From Actinomycetota bacterium (GTDB lineage Bacteria; Actinomycetota; Actinomycetes; Actinomycetales; Microbacteriaceae): 64,000 nt of DNA. Both the position numbers and the translations under genes were made by a program. Location of the stretch: positions 111,278-175,277 of the forward strand of contig CANFSP010000005.1 in the NCBI GenBank assembly GCA_947449765.1, written 5' to 3'. Of the stretch, positions 28,401 to 37,000 are shown one piece after another. Under the pieces are notes generated by a model, which was given only the letters and a program-made list of their open reading frames with translations, was not told the DNA's origin and did not search any database. Each line of letters begins with the position of its first letter. Position 1 is the first letter of the stretch.

Positions 28401-28648
28401 GGCTGATAGATCGAGTTCGCCGAGCTCAACTCAGAAAGTTGAGTGTTGACCTGCCCGTATCTGTTTCCCTGCGCACCGGCTTGAAGGACCCAGACGGATG
28501 ACGAGTTGACGGGAACCTGTTTGACGTCGAAACCCGCTGACACGATGGCTGCCACGATGAAGGCGGCGAGCACAACAACCACCGCCACAACCTTGAAGAG
28601 GTTGCCACGAGAGATGAATGCTCTGCGGGGAGCTCGAGGAGTAGACAC
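22403..28648 (-). CDS. Giant 2081-residue surface protein with cadherin/Ig-like and FN3-like domains
   Basis: Type II-like membrane protein: a short basic N-terminus, one helix at about 18-42 (VVAVVVVLAAFIVAAIVSAGF) and about 2040 extracytoplasmic residues. Residues 50-400 look like a beta-propeller-type module. From about 415 there are repeated cadherin/Big_9-like domains with motifs such as LPVMLNDHDPNPGDVL, WVDPDGDRF, VDVLANDVGLPG, IDPDGDSVQL and NPLNNDIDPRGEAM, whose Asp/Asn patterns suggest calcium binding. The last 500 residues are more FN3-like. There is no cleavable signal or sorting motif. It starts with GTG two bases after the kinase stop. It occupies the place of the FN3 protein in the bifidobacterial PFNA cluster. 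The ligand is unknown. Confidence 0.88.
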   Translation of the reverse strand: MSTPRAPRRAFISRGNLFKVVAVVVVLAAFIVAAIVSAGFDVKQVPVNSSSVWVLQAGAQGNRYGQVNTQLSELSSANSIYQPEQLVQSRAGVLIYTSGLTRFANVNAASPAEFTDDETLYQKAPPETKNVEMAGSTLAYIAGTGELLMATVEGGVVSDPSAVPLSESQVRDNLTFDAVAVVDGGSPETSGPPSADVIYGFSHTTGRVYRYTPGDSSPTEVGAVTGAGAADDFELSVFGDTWVLVDASTSTVWVAGRDAAGTSFSASAGEGAHLQKSSRLRSDFAYIAGSTGLASVALGSGAVAGITQASGVAARPVSFQGAVYAAWLGESATGGTLYSSLTGQTTPLTYGGKALTSTPTPVINLSDSAAAVNDTTSGWAWNLPTGALIPSTQNWSLVDRTPDQTSAQAEEQKVTTPKPPVAESDSFGVRAGDLVTLPVMLNDHDPNPGDVLTIDPASVSGLDGGFGVATVASNEQVIVVSVSGAARGSASFSYRVSDGTAVDGLMSNSATVRLNIVDPGQNSGPARCADVVDGCVYVEPLHQVIPGGTVSIPGLDGWVDPDGDRFFVNSVSVPGGKGSAGFTSSGDIVYQNDATGAPAGTSVVVTATLSDTRGATSQRIFNVTVAEDPVLEFTGFSVTAAVDQPMTVDIARAVSGASGEVVLRSANKSATSDATIDIVSDTAFRIESGTVEQVLVQVVVADSTGETTGEVRVNVVNPDSTQLSTTPVTVLVSSGLDTTVDLFAAAHNPSGRALVVSDIATSPLGTAALFADPINAGFVRVRGASAEGLPGLLGTFSYTLSDGTDDARFRTTGVVSVYQMEYAESQAPIGVPDAVTVRAGSTTNVDVLANDVGLPGVPLVVSASSLTSDCMPGGLLFAGGGKVRVVAPSTAGDYRCSYALFSAGNPTQQASTQLTIHVVAPGSNRKPAPRDLYGRVNAGSSVKIPVDLQNIDPDGDSVQLISVSQTSAGKGFASINDERNAIVYISTPDESGQDSLTYTVKDAQGDTATASVRVGITNADFNPAPVTMTDYVEIVAGPETKALVNPLNNDIDPRGEAMTLVEDSVVPDLSPGSSLYTSGVDRVTKIDGNVITFAAGDTPSTMVYRYTVKNASGSRSTGSIVVRVASQAATYSPEVLDTYVSMDQRDQLPSGIDVVTQKVAWSSGDIGSLTLSIWGDGHGFTASGHTIRGTAPPEGAVVVFTLEGKDFAGTPVSGYGLLHVPGIRDIVLTIDPDKARQQVNENSSVQFDIADLVTLPATFSVDVDSGNTRALGQRDNGKCSVSGTRITYDAGSGAPWRDGCIVPIRVAGSSTDFVSVLIPVTVIPANPEPELTRTQLTVVPDKSQTTTFVMTDMTTWYGHTDLTDLTYSFSYTGNYFTVTQDGQSLIISSTGSAPTGAREMVTISVSNHPATTPAPLVLVVGAAVNDGPQGGHIEATCQADKGPESCTISVSAITDAYNPTPDVPLVFAPFNFAGGNPDYQSGANEVNCGTAKLAATEQNITVSFSSTPVSVHCSNIVYRVIDKTGKSGRGVLDFRILGIPSGPRSVIQSDYSESTITLEIQAGLAAEADPVVTTYIVVEDGHESECARSGTELTTTCELAGLGAYDGRSSDSGDLHTYQVYAKNDVGRSEGFAEVTNAYAYRAPSAITADIFSNVSPTFDRRVTSASLGLAAVTITPKQDDVVSAYLIQGDGGTQVRHELNSFGQFTENISARPGMNSTITVSAVGRTKPPVSGPNTATPTASWSGRIIGAPTIASSSASASLSASTWRSVVQGKELNRNFSNKPLTVAFATWQATSSDARCSWDFATNVLTVSGDATTISKQMTLSASDNQIDSIVESELAGLVTNKGYTAKVCVSNGFGIAEAKSPKYATVAAPKDGELTYAVSATPTPSGNGGSWQAKLVSTLPAGTTAEFSTDLSVWDADLARVVNVYGKEFTVHARYCILVTGSKFCSSDNGTLSPADETRAWQLSVTGGFETDSSGVKKTSGLCEPGARLYFDLTGSGLTGSLPRWIGAKPRSGVTTAKYRDGSGLHDMQSSLGNFKIPLGTTGVREVHLFILGNPEVGPVSGLTGSLEVVIPCA

Positions 28649-28650
28649 GA

Positions 28651-29646
28651 TTAGCTCTGCGCCCTCCGACGCTTCGACTCAACCGGAACGACGGAACCAC
28701 CGGCAAGTGGCGGAGCACTGGAACGTGCAGAGCTGGAGACGGGATCAAACTGCGTCCACGGGTTCGTGGGAAGTTCGATCGGTGTCAGAGAGTCACCCAT
28801 GCCGCCTTGGACGCGGTTGAGTTCCATCGCGAGTTCGAGCATGCTCTCGTACCGCTGCGTCGGGTCTTTCCACATCGTTTTGAGCAGCACGCGTTCCAGC
28901 TCCTCAGGGACATCGGCCCGACCAATCGGCGTGTAGTTGGCACGCAAAATGCGTTCCTTGTGCTTGTCCGTGGAGGGGCTTTTCTTCTCACCAACTTCTT
29001 GAAACGGCGTTCGACCCGCGAGCAAGGAGTAGAGCGTTGCACCCAGGGACCAGATTTCGCTCGCCACCGTGCCCGACGTTTCTTGGCGGATGACTTCCGG
29101 AGCCGACCACGGAATCGACATGGCAATCACGTCCGAGTCCCCCGAACCCGTGAGCCGACCCGAGATACCGAAGTCCGCCAGCACGGGATGCCCGTACTCG
29201 GTGAAGAGCACATTCGATGGCTTAATGTCGCGGTGAAGTACCTGAGCGCGGTGCGCCGTTTCGAGAGCTGACGCGAGCTTGACTCCGATGTGCACCACAT
29301 CGCTTGCCGGGAGAGGAGAGTTTCGCCACGAGCGACCAAGCCCGTCGGGGCAGTGCTCCATCACGAGGTAGGGACGGCCATCGGCCGAGATGCCCGCGTG
29401 GTGCACGGTGAGTATCGCGGGATGCGGGCCGAGGCGACCCATCGCATCCATTTCGAATCGAAACATCGCCGCGAGATCGGCGCTGTCGGCGGCGTTCACG
29501 GTTTTGTGCAACACCTTCACCGCGACCTGGCGATACGGCATGTCTTGCTGAAAGAGGTAGACATCGGCGAACCCACCGCTGCCAAGCAAGCGGATATGCC
29601 CGAATCCCGCTATCTGTGGCGGTGAAGCTGGTACGCGCGTGGTCAC
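28651..29646 (-). CDS. Serine/threonine protein kinase
   Basis: Hanks-type kinase. The 331-residue protein has a complete catalytic domain: glycine loop GSGGFADVY (22-30), Lys44 (VAVKVL), helix-C Glu65, HRDIKPSN with Asp140, DFG with Asp158, and APE-type (WSAPEV) with the activation loop between. After about residue 270 comes a Pro/Ser-rich tail. No membrane helix or PASTA domain is seen, unlike PknB, so it is soluble or held by partners. It starts with GTG overlapping the upstream stop by one base. Likely targets are the neighbouring D-x-T-V/I protein, FHA proteins and transporter, by inference from the operon. Confidence 0.94.
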   Translation of the reverse strand: MTTRVPASPPQIAGFGHIRLLGSGGFADVYLFQQDMPYRQVAVKVLHKTVNAADSADLAAMFRFEMDAMGRLGPHPAILTVHHAGISADGRPYLVMEHCPDGLGRSWRNSPLPASDVVHIGVKLASALETAHRAQVLHRDIKPSNVLFTEYGHPVLADFGISGRLTGSGDSDVIAMSIPWSAPEVIRQETSGTVASEIWSLGATLYSLLAGRTPFQEVGEKKSPSTDKHKERILRANYTPIGRADVPEELERVLLKTMWKDPTQRYESMLELAMELNRVQGGMGDSLTPIELPTNPWTQFDPVSSSARSSAPPLAGGSVVPVESKRRRAQS

Positions 29647-31658
29647 TATTTGTCCCCCGCCGTTGAGCTTAGCGGAATGAGTTCTTGGTGTTGAGGCGTG
29701 CGGTCAAGCAGCATCCACTGGCCACCCAACGAAAAGACGTGTTCGTTGCCGTTACACGTCACACTCCATTGTGGCTGAGCCGTCGCATTGACGAATTGGC
29801 CAACGCACGCGCGGGATTCATCCGATTTGTCATCGCCGTCGTGGGAGGTGCTTCGACCGTTTTCGGCATCGGAAATCAACTGCGTGCGATCGGGCTCGTC
29901 CACCCAATAGGCGAAGCCGGTCGTCTGCCCGTCAACCCGCACATCGCTGCTCGCAATGGGAAGCTCCGTCGCGAGGCTGCCATCGTGGAGATTCATGAAC
30001 GACATGGATGTGGTGTCCTCGTCACCTTCGTGAGTGAGGTACACCATTCCAATATCCGCGTTTTCAAGGCGAGAAATTTCAAAGCTGTCAGCCGGAACGT
30101 CCATCGCCCACACTGACTCCCCGCTTTCCGGGTTGAGTCGCGTGACATGACGGTTTTCGTCACCGTCAAGCAGATAGAGACCGCTGTACTGGCGACGGTT
30201 CTCAAGGGTTGACTCTGGGGCATAGGTCGTCAAAGCATATCCACGGGAGGTAGCCGACCAGAGCGCCGTTCCTGTCGTGGAAAACGCGGTCACGGTGATG
30301 TCGTGACCGTCTTTGCCGCCCTGCGATTGAATGTTCGAGAGGGTCATACCGGTTCCGTCGCCTGCCACGTGGATGTAGGTTCCGGCGACATCAAAAATCT
30401 TCCCGCCCGCGTCACCCGCCCAGGCCGTGACGTTTCCGCTGTCGATGTTGACGGCTAGCGGGTCATCCTCGTCATCGCGACCGAGCACGAGACTTCGACC
30501 GACGATGGGGTCACCACCGGCGGGCTTGAGATCTGACTCGTACGACCAGTCAGCCTTGGTGAGGTTTTTAGCGCGATAGCGCGCATAACGGAATGCCTTA
30601 TCCGACCCGTTGGACATGATGAGAATGTTGCGCGCATCTCCGGGAAGCTGCATGACCTGAATGACAGGTGCCTGAATGATCGGGGCGTCCTTCATCGTGG
30701 CCATACTCGAATCACTCACTCGACCGTTGAGCGGGTTGTAGGGCACAACTGATTTCATCTTGCGATCGTCGGTATCGTCAACGCTCTTTTTCTCTGAGCC
30801 GGCATCCGAACCATTGGTATCCGTGTATTTCACCAAAATCTGGTCAAGGCCTACGGCGTTCACCAGCGATGCGTGCCACTTCTTTGTCCAGGGCAATTCA
30901 TCCGCGAGATTGACCGACCAGAACACCTGACCCGACTGGGTGTCAATCAGGGACATCAGTGTGGGTGACGGCTTGTCCTGGTTACGGCAGTCCTCCTTGC
31001 TGATGTCATTCTGAACGAGAACTAGTCCTTGGTTGTGGGCGAAAGTTTGAAAGCTGTACTGCATGCACTCGGCCAATCCCGGGTCGGAAAGGTCGAACCG
31101 CCACGTCGGATTTTCGAGATCGGGCATGCTCAGGTCATCCGTGGTCACCGTTCCGATGACCGCGCGATGCTCGAAGGCCCAGGTAACCCCGCCAAACAAC
31201 GCGGCAATGATGAGAAGCGGAGGAACGAGGATGCCGATCGCGACGACTCCCGCCGGCACGCGGCGGCGAGCACGACGTGGCCTGGCCACGCGCGCGGGTT
31301 GTGGTGGCTTCGGCAGCTGTGGTGCATTCGCCAGCTTGGCCGACTTAGCCGACTTAGCCGACTTCTGCGGCTTATCCGACTTATCTGGCTTATCCGACTT
31401 CTCTGCCGAACGGCCACTCTCTGGTTGATCAGATCTGCCCTGTGTCGTACTCAATTCGAGTTCTCGGGCAGCGTCAGCCGTGGCAATCGACGTTTCAATC
31501 CAGGAGCGGAGCTCCGCCGAAACGGACGGGTTGAGGAGTAAAACGCTCCAGACATCCGGGTAGTCGTTGGCAAGGCGGGCCAACACTCCTGGTGTGGTGC
31601 GCGGGTCAGACGCGAGCATGCGCGCCTGCGCTTCAGACATTCCCCGCGAGACGCTCAT
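29646..31658 (-). CDS. Membrane protein with LRV-like repeat, Lys/Ser tract and PQQ-like beta-propeller
   Basis: A 670-residue protein of uncommon architecture. Residues 8-56 resemble one variant leucine-rich repeat pair (LASDPRTTPGVLARLANDYP, then LLLNPSVSAELRSWI). Residues 86-108 are a Lys/Ser/Ala repeat of short units. A basic stretch and one helix (137-161) follow, and residues 175-670 are extracytoplasmic with PQQ-propeller-like blades (DTQSGQVFWSVNL, ESGESVWAMDV). I moved the start to the ATG at 31658, which overlaps the transporter stop as ATGA; the in-frame extension upstream lies wholly inside the transporter gene. Its job is unknown. The cytosolic LRV part could bind the kinase or transporter. 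Confidence 0.83.
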   Translation of the reverse strand: MSVSRGMSEAQARMLASDPRTTPGVLARLANDYPDVWSVLLLNPSVSAELRSWIETSIATADAARELELSTTQGRSDQPESGRSAEKSDKPDKSDKPQKSAKSAKSAKLANAPQLPKPPQPARVARPRRARRRVPAGVVAIGILVPPLLIIAALFGGVTWAFEHRAVIGTVTTDDLSMPDLENPTWRFDLSDPGLAECMQYSFQTFAHNQGLVLVQNDISKEDCRNQDKPSPTLMSLIDTQSGQVFWSVNLADELPWTKKWHASLVNAVGLDQILVKYTDTNGSDAGSEKKSVDDTDDRKMKSVVPYNPLNGRVSDSSMATMKDAPIIQAPVIQVMQLPGDARNILIMSNGSDKAFRYARYRAKNLTKADWSYESDLKPAGGDPIVGRSLVLGRDDEDDPLAVNIDSGNVTAWAGDAGGKIFDVAGTYIHVAGDGTGMTLSNIQSQGGKDGHDITVTAFSTTGTALWSATSRGYALTTYAPESTLENRRQYSGLYLLDGDENRHVTRLNPESGESVWAMDVPADSFEISRLENADIGMVYLTHEGDEDTTSMSFMNLHDGSLATELPIASSDVRVDGQTTGFAYWVDEPDRTQLISDAENGRSTSHDGDDKSDESRACVGQFVNATAQPQWSVTCNGNEHVFSLGGQWMLLDRTPQHQELIPLSSTAGDK

Positions 31659-34000
31659 CGGTCGTACTTTCCGGCGAGGCGAATTCGGGTAATCGTGACG
31701 AAGATCAGCATCATCGAGATGATGCACGCCACCGCGAGGAACCAGTTCGCAAACGTGTGCGCCCACAACGGATCCTCTTTGAGCGCGGGTGAAATTCCCA
31801 TGAGATTCACCCCCGAGGCGGCCATCGCAAAACTCCACTTCGCGAGGATGAGGTCGGAAAGCTCATAAATAACGGGAGTGTCGACGAGATTGAGCAATCC
31901 GCCGTTGAGCACAAGCTGTGCCATGAGCACCACGATGAGAAGTGGCATGACCTGTTCATTTGACCGAACGAGTGCCGAGAGCAGGAGCCCGAGCGTCATT
32001 GATGCCACGGTGGTCATGGCAAGTGCGACAAAGAGACCAACCTCGGGTGGCGTGAAAAATATCGACTCGACCGGAGGCGGTTTGAACAGGAAGGTCACGA
32101 AAGTGAGCACTGCTGCCATGAAAATCGCGAGCACACTAAACACGAGGAGCTTGGCAGCGAGGTAAACCGATACGGGTAATCCGACAGCTCGTTCCCGCAA
32201 GAAAATGGGTCGTTCACCGATGAGATCGCGAATAGAAATGGATGCGCCCATGAAGCAGGCACCGATCACCAGCATTGCCAACAGTTGACTAGGCTCGCCC
32301 GGCTTTTCGTTGTTCGCAAAGCCCAGCCCATTCTTGCCGGGAACCACGATGACGAGGAGTCCCACAATGATCGGCAGTAGGAGCAGAAACATCAGGTAGA
32401 CCCGGTCACTAAAAATGAGATTCACTTGGCGTTGACACAGGGTGATGAACTGCGAGAGCCACGGCGCGGAGAGACGACGCGGTTTGCGAACCGCGGGTCG
32501 ATCACGCTCCGCAGGCGGGGCTACCGGTGGTGCGCTGGCGCGGTAGTTGTCCCAGGAGCCGACGGGGTCGTCGGCCAGACCGGAAAAAATGTCTGCCCAA
32601 TCCTCTGTCCCGAAAAACGCCGTGATCCCCGAAGGCGGACCGTAGTAGGCAGGCATGCCGCCGGGCGCCAGCACGAGCACATCGTCGCACATGTCCAAAT
32701 AGGCCACCGAGTGAGTGATCACAAAAACGGCTCGCTCGTCTGTCGCGAGCGAACGCAGGAGCTGCATCACCTGTCGATCGAGGGCCGGGTCAAGTCCCGA
32801 GGTTGGCTCGTCAAGGATCAGTAGGGCGGGCTCGGTGAGAAGCTCGAGGGCGACGGATGCGCGCTTGCGCTGGCCGCCGGAGAGCTTGTCAATACGCTTT
32901 CGACGGTGCTCGTCGAGGTCGAGTTGACCAATCACTCGATCGACCTGGGCTGCGCGAGTGTGCCCATCCTCGTCAACGCGCAGGCGAAGCTTGGCGGCAT
33001 AGGTGAGAGCACGGTTGACCGTCAACGTGGTGTGGAGCACGTCATCCTGCGGGACCATGCCGATGCGCGAACGCACGAGCTCGAAGCTGGAGTGCACGTC
33101 AAAGCCGTCGAATTCGACTGTTCCGCGGGAGGGCTTGTTCACACCCGCAAGAACTTTTGCCAGGGTTGACTTTCCCGCTCCGGACGGTCCGATGACCGCC
33201 GTCAGGGTGCCCGGCACGCTGCGGAGGTTCACGCCGTTGAGTAACTTTTTGCCCGAGCTGAGTGCGTACTCGAGGTTGTCGACGTAAAGACCACCGGACT
33301 TCTCCGACACTTGGCGCAAGAAGGCGATCGCGCCGTCACGAATCGTCAGGTCGGTGTTTCCGACGGTGATGACGTCACCTTCGTGTACGTAGCCCGCGGT
33401 GATCAGCGCGCCATTGAGATAGGTGCCGTTCGTGCTGCCGAGATCCTCAAGCAACAGACCGCTCTCGGTCGGCGTGACACGCGCGTGTCTGCGCGATACC
33501 AAGACATCGCTGACGATGAAGTCAGCTTCGGCTGATTTTCCGACCACAGTGCGCTGTGCCCGAACGACGGGAGGCACCACGGCGAGAGTCGGCGACGTCG
33601 GGTTCGGCGCGGTGACGTTCGGCGCGGTGAGGTTGGCCGAGGTCGCGTTCGGCACGGTCGCAACCGGCGCCGCGAAAGCCGGCACGCGCACGGCGGAGAT
33701 AACGAGCTGGGGGTCATCCACTTTTTCACCGAGTCGCACGGTGAGGCGCTCGGTCACCCGAAACTCGTTTCCTCGCACGCCATCAACGAAGAGGCCGTTC
33801 GCACTCCCCGCATCACGAATAACCCACGTCTCGTGGTTATCGTCCCAGGCGAGCGTGGCATGAGTTCTCGACACGCGTCCATCCGCCACCACGATCGCAC
33901 ACCCCGAATCGCGACCGATGGTGAGTTCGACACCCGGGGCAAACGTGAGCTCCGAGCCGTCAGCTGTGGCTACGCGAACACTTACCTCGGGCGTCACCAT
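31655..34000 (-). CDS. FHA-FHA-ABC transporter fusion (Rv1747-like)
   Basis: A 781-residue exporter subunit carrying ATPase and membrane domain in one chain. FHA 1 (about 25-75) has IGRDSG, VSRTHA and SANGLF; FHA 2 (about 150-215) has VGKSAEA, VSRRHA and STNGTYLNG. The ABC domain follows with GPSGAGKSTLAK, signature LSGGQRKRA and Walker B LLILDEPTSGLD, then about six membrane helices of ABC2 type (about 510-775). The same layout is found in Mycobacterium tuberculosis Rv1747, which is controlled by a Ser/Thr kinase through its FHA domains. The ATG at 34000 has GGAG six bases upstream and overlaps the protease gene by seven bases. A TTG at 34012 is a weaker start. Cargo is unknown. Confidence 0.93.
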   Translation of the reverse strand: MVTPEVSVRVATADGSELTFAPGVELTIGRDSGCAIVVADGRVSRTHATLAWDDNHETWVIRDAGSANGLFVDGVRGNEFRVTERLTVRLGEKVDDPQLVISAVRVPAFAAPVATVPNATSANLTAPNVTAPNPTSPTLAVVPPVVRAQRTVVGKSAEADFIVSDVLVSRRHARVTPTESGLLLEDLGSTNGTYLNGALITAGYVHEGDVITVGNTDLTIRDGAIAFLRQVSEKSGGLYVDNLEYALSSGKKLLNGVNLRSVPGTLTAVIGPSGAGKSTLAKVLAGVNKPSRGTVEFDGFDVHSSFELVRSRIGMVPQDDVLHTTLTVNRALTYAAKLRLRVDEDGHTRAAQVDRVIGQLDLDEHRRKRIDKLSGGQRKRASVALELLTEPALLILDEPTSGLDPALDRQVMQLLRSLATDERAVFVITHSVAYLDMCDDVLVLAPGGMPAYYGPPSGITAFFGTEDWADIFSGLADDPVGSWDNYRASAPPVAPPAERDRPAVRKPRRLSAPWLSQFITLCQRQVNLIFSDRVYLMFLLLLPIIVGLLVIVVPGKNGLGFANNEKPGEPSQLLAMLVIGACFMGASISIRDLIGERPIFLRERAVGLPVSVYLAAKLLVFSVLAIFMAAVLTFVTFLFKPPPVESIFFTPPEVGLFVALAMTTVASMTLGLLLSALVRSNEQVMPLLIVVLMAQLVLNGGLLNLVDTPVIYELSDLILAKWSFAMAASGVNLMGISPALKEDPLWAHTFANWFLAVACIISMMLIFVTITRIRLAGKYDR

Positions 34001-37000
34001 AGGATGCTCCAAGCAAGTTGCGGCAACAACGCACGAGTCGTGAGAGTGCTTGTGGTTGTGGTTGTGGTTGTGGTTGTTCGTGAGCTCGTGGTTGCGCTTG
34101 TGATTCGCGTGGGAACCACGGGAGCCTCAACAACCTCAAAACCTGCGGTGTAGGTGCTCGTGACCCCGGTTCCGGGCTTGTTTACCGGTGAAGATGTGGC
34201 CGTCACCCGAGCGACGAGGAAGGAGCCGGCAAGGTCCGGAGTGAGTGTGATTGTGCGAGTCGTCGGCGCGAGTACCGTCGGGCAGTTCGCGCTCGAGGGA
34301 GCCGTGTCGGATGCGGTGAGAGCCACAGAACACACATACCACTGGTAGGTCTTTGTGGCGGTTGGGTAGCTCTGCCAGGTATCTCGTGAGACGGACACGG
34401 TGTTGACACCGTCGGCCTCATTCGATGCCCCAATGATTTGCGGAGTCTGTGTGAGAAGTGGCGAACGCGTCACCGCGGCAGTGGTCGCCGACGACCTAGT
34501 CACCGAACTCACCGAGTTCGTCGCCGTCACCAACAACGCCACCCGAGCACCCACCAACGACTCATCAACCACCAACGGCGCATCCGAGGCCCCAGAAATT
34601 TCAACACACGACACCGGCAACGACGCCGCAGACGCCAACGCCGTGCCCGCCGGACACGAATACCAGTCATACGACGTCGAGGGAGCCGGGAAACCCGTCC
34701 ACGTGCCAGCCGAAGCCGTCAACGTCTCACCCAAATGAGCCACACCCGAAACCGTCGGCGCAGAACCAGCCACTGCCGAAATCGCCGGAGCAGTGCGGAT
34801 CGGACCAAAACTAGCCGTAAACGTCGGCGTCGAATCCGTCCCCGACTTATTCGTCGCCGCCGTGGCCGTCACCTTCGCCACCACATACTTACCCGCCTGA
34901 GCCGCCGGTAACGTCAGCGACGACGACGAACCCGAAATCGACGAACACTCCGCACCCGACGGAGCAGTATCCGACGCCGAACGCGACGACCCACACACAA
35001 ACCACGCATACGCATACGACGCCACCGCCGGCGACGATGTCCACTCACCCGTCGACACACTCACCGCATTCGAACCATTCGCCACCGTCGACGCACCCGA
35101 CAACACCGGCGCAACCGACAACACCGGCGAACGCGTCACCGCGGCAGTGGTCGCCGACGACCTGGTCACCGAATTCACCGAGTTCGTCGCCGTCACCAAC
35201 AACGCCACCCGAGAACCGACCAACGACTCATCAACCACCAACGGCTTGTTGGCGGAGCCGTCAATGAGCATGCATGAATCTGGCAACGCGGCGCCAGCGC
35301 TAGAAATCACAGCCGGGCAGGTGAACCACGAATACGTAAGAGTCGGCGCAGGAAAACCTGTCCACACTCCAGTATTTGCCGTCAACGTCTGACCCAGATG
35401 AGCCATGCCCGACGCCGCGGGTTCAGAGTTTGGCGCTGCCGAAATCGCCGGAGCCTGACGGATTGGTCCACGCGTGAGGGTGGTCTGAACCGCGGTTCCG
35501 GTGACAGACCCGTTGAGGGCGTTGGTCGCCGTCACGGCGGCGAGCACGTACTTCGGAGTCGCTGTCGTGCCAACCTCGGCCGTGGTGAGCGTGAACGTCG
35601 CGGTCGTTGCGTTCGCGATGGCACTACATCCCGCAGGAATTGCCGAAGCCGACTGAGCGCTGCCGGTACAGCTGTACCACTTGTAGCTCAGGCTGGGTGT
35701 GGGGAATCCCGTCCACGATCCATCGGTCACTGACAGGGTGTCGCCGACGATGTTCGTTGTTGCGGTTCCACTGAGCGTCGGAGCTTCCGCGTTCTGTGGC
35801 TTTTCCTTGACCTGGGCGGTGGATGCACTCGACTGGTAGGTCACGCCAGCTGCGTTCGTGGCAATCACCTGACCGACCACGTAGGACTGCGTTTGTGCCG
35901 ACTGCAGCGTGATGGCGCTCGTGGTCTGACCGCCCATGAGCGTGCACCCTGAGGCGACAGTCTCGAGCTTGGATGGGGTTTGCGCAGTCAGACACGAGAA
36001 CCAGCGGTAGGACAGCGACGCGGCGGTGATGGTCGGGGTGGCTCGCCAGTCAGTAGCGAGACTGGTCAGTTTGATTTCGGAGCCCACGTTTGCGTTGCCA
36101 CCGAGCGAAGGCGCGGTCAGGTTGACCGGAACTTCATAAACCTGCGCGGTCGACTTAGTGTACTTCTCGACGGACTTCAGGGAGTTCGTTGCGGTCACGC
36201 GGCCCACCACGTACTTGCCCGCCACAGCTAGCGCGGGAGTAAGTTGCAGGGTTGAACCCGACTGGCTCGGGATGACCGTGCAGCCCGCAGGCTGCGCGTC
36301 GGCGGGATTAGCTACAGCGCTCGTGCAGGAGAGCCACGCATAGGTGTACGACGGCGCGGGGTACCCGTCCCAGGTTCCGCTACCGAGTGAGAGGGTCTCC
36401 CCCAAAATCGGGTTCGTGGCGGCAGCGCCCGATACGTCGGGAGCGACCGTGTTCTTCGGGTCTTCGGTGACCTGCGCCGTGCCCGCGGTCCAGATCGTGG
36501 ATGATCCTACCGAGTTGGTTGCCACGATCTTCAGCAGCAATCGTGAACCAGCGTCAGCGTGAATCGGCGTGTACCTCGAGTTGATTGCCCCGCTGATTGC
36601 CGAACAGTCGGCAGGATCTGCCGGATTGTCGCCGACCCCGACGATGAGAGTTGGGTGGGACGCGGAGCAGCGCATCCACTGGGTTGAGAGCGAGCCGACT
36701 GGCGCGCCTCGCCAGCTGAGGGGTGTCGATGGTTGTGGATAGGTCACACCCCAAGCGCCGGGTGCACCGACGGCAACTGTCCCAACCTTCGCGGTCGTCG
36801 GCACGGAAGGTGCGACATACCTTGGGTGACTCGTCCACAGTGCGGGTTTTTCGGTGATCATGCCCGTGCTCGCCGCCACCCGGGTGCGGCTCGCGCCGTC
36901 GGGCCAACTCAACGACTCGTAGTAAGTGATGTACGCACCCGCATACGGTGTGCCTGCACTAAGCGTGACGGAATCTTGGCTGGCACTGAGTGTGGAGGCA

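Noticed and set aside
27221..28501. 426-codon open frame opposite the giant surface protein
   Set aside because: Arg/His-rich composition typical of antisense frames in high-GC DNA; the minus-strand gene explains the region.
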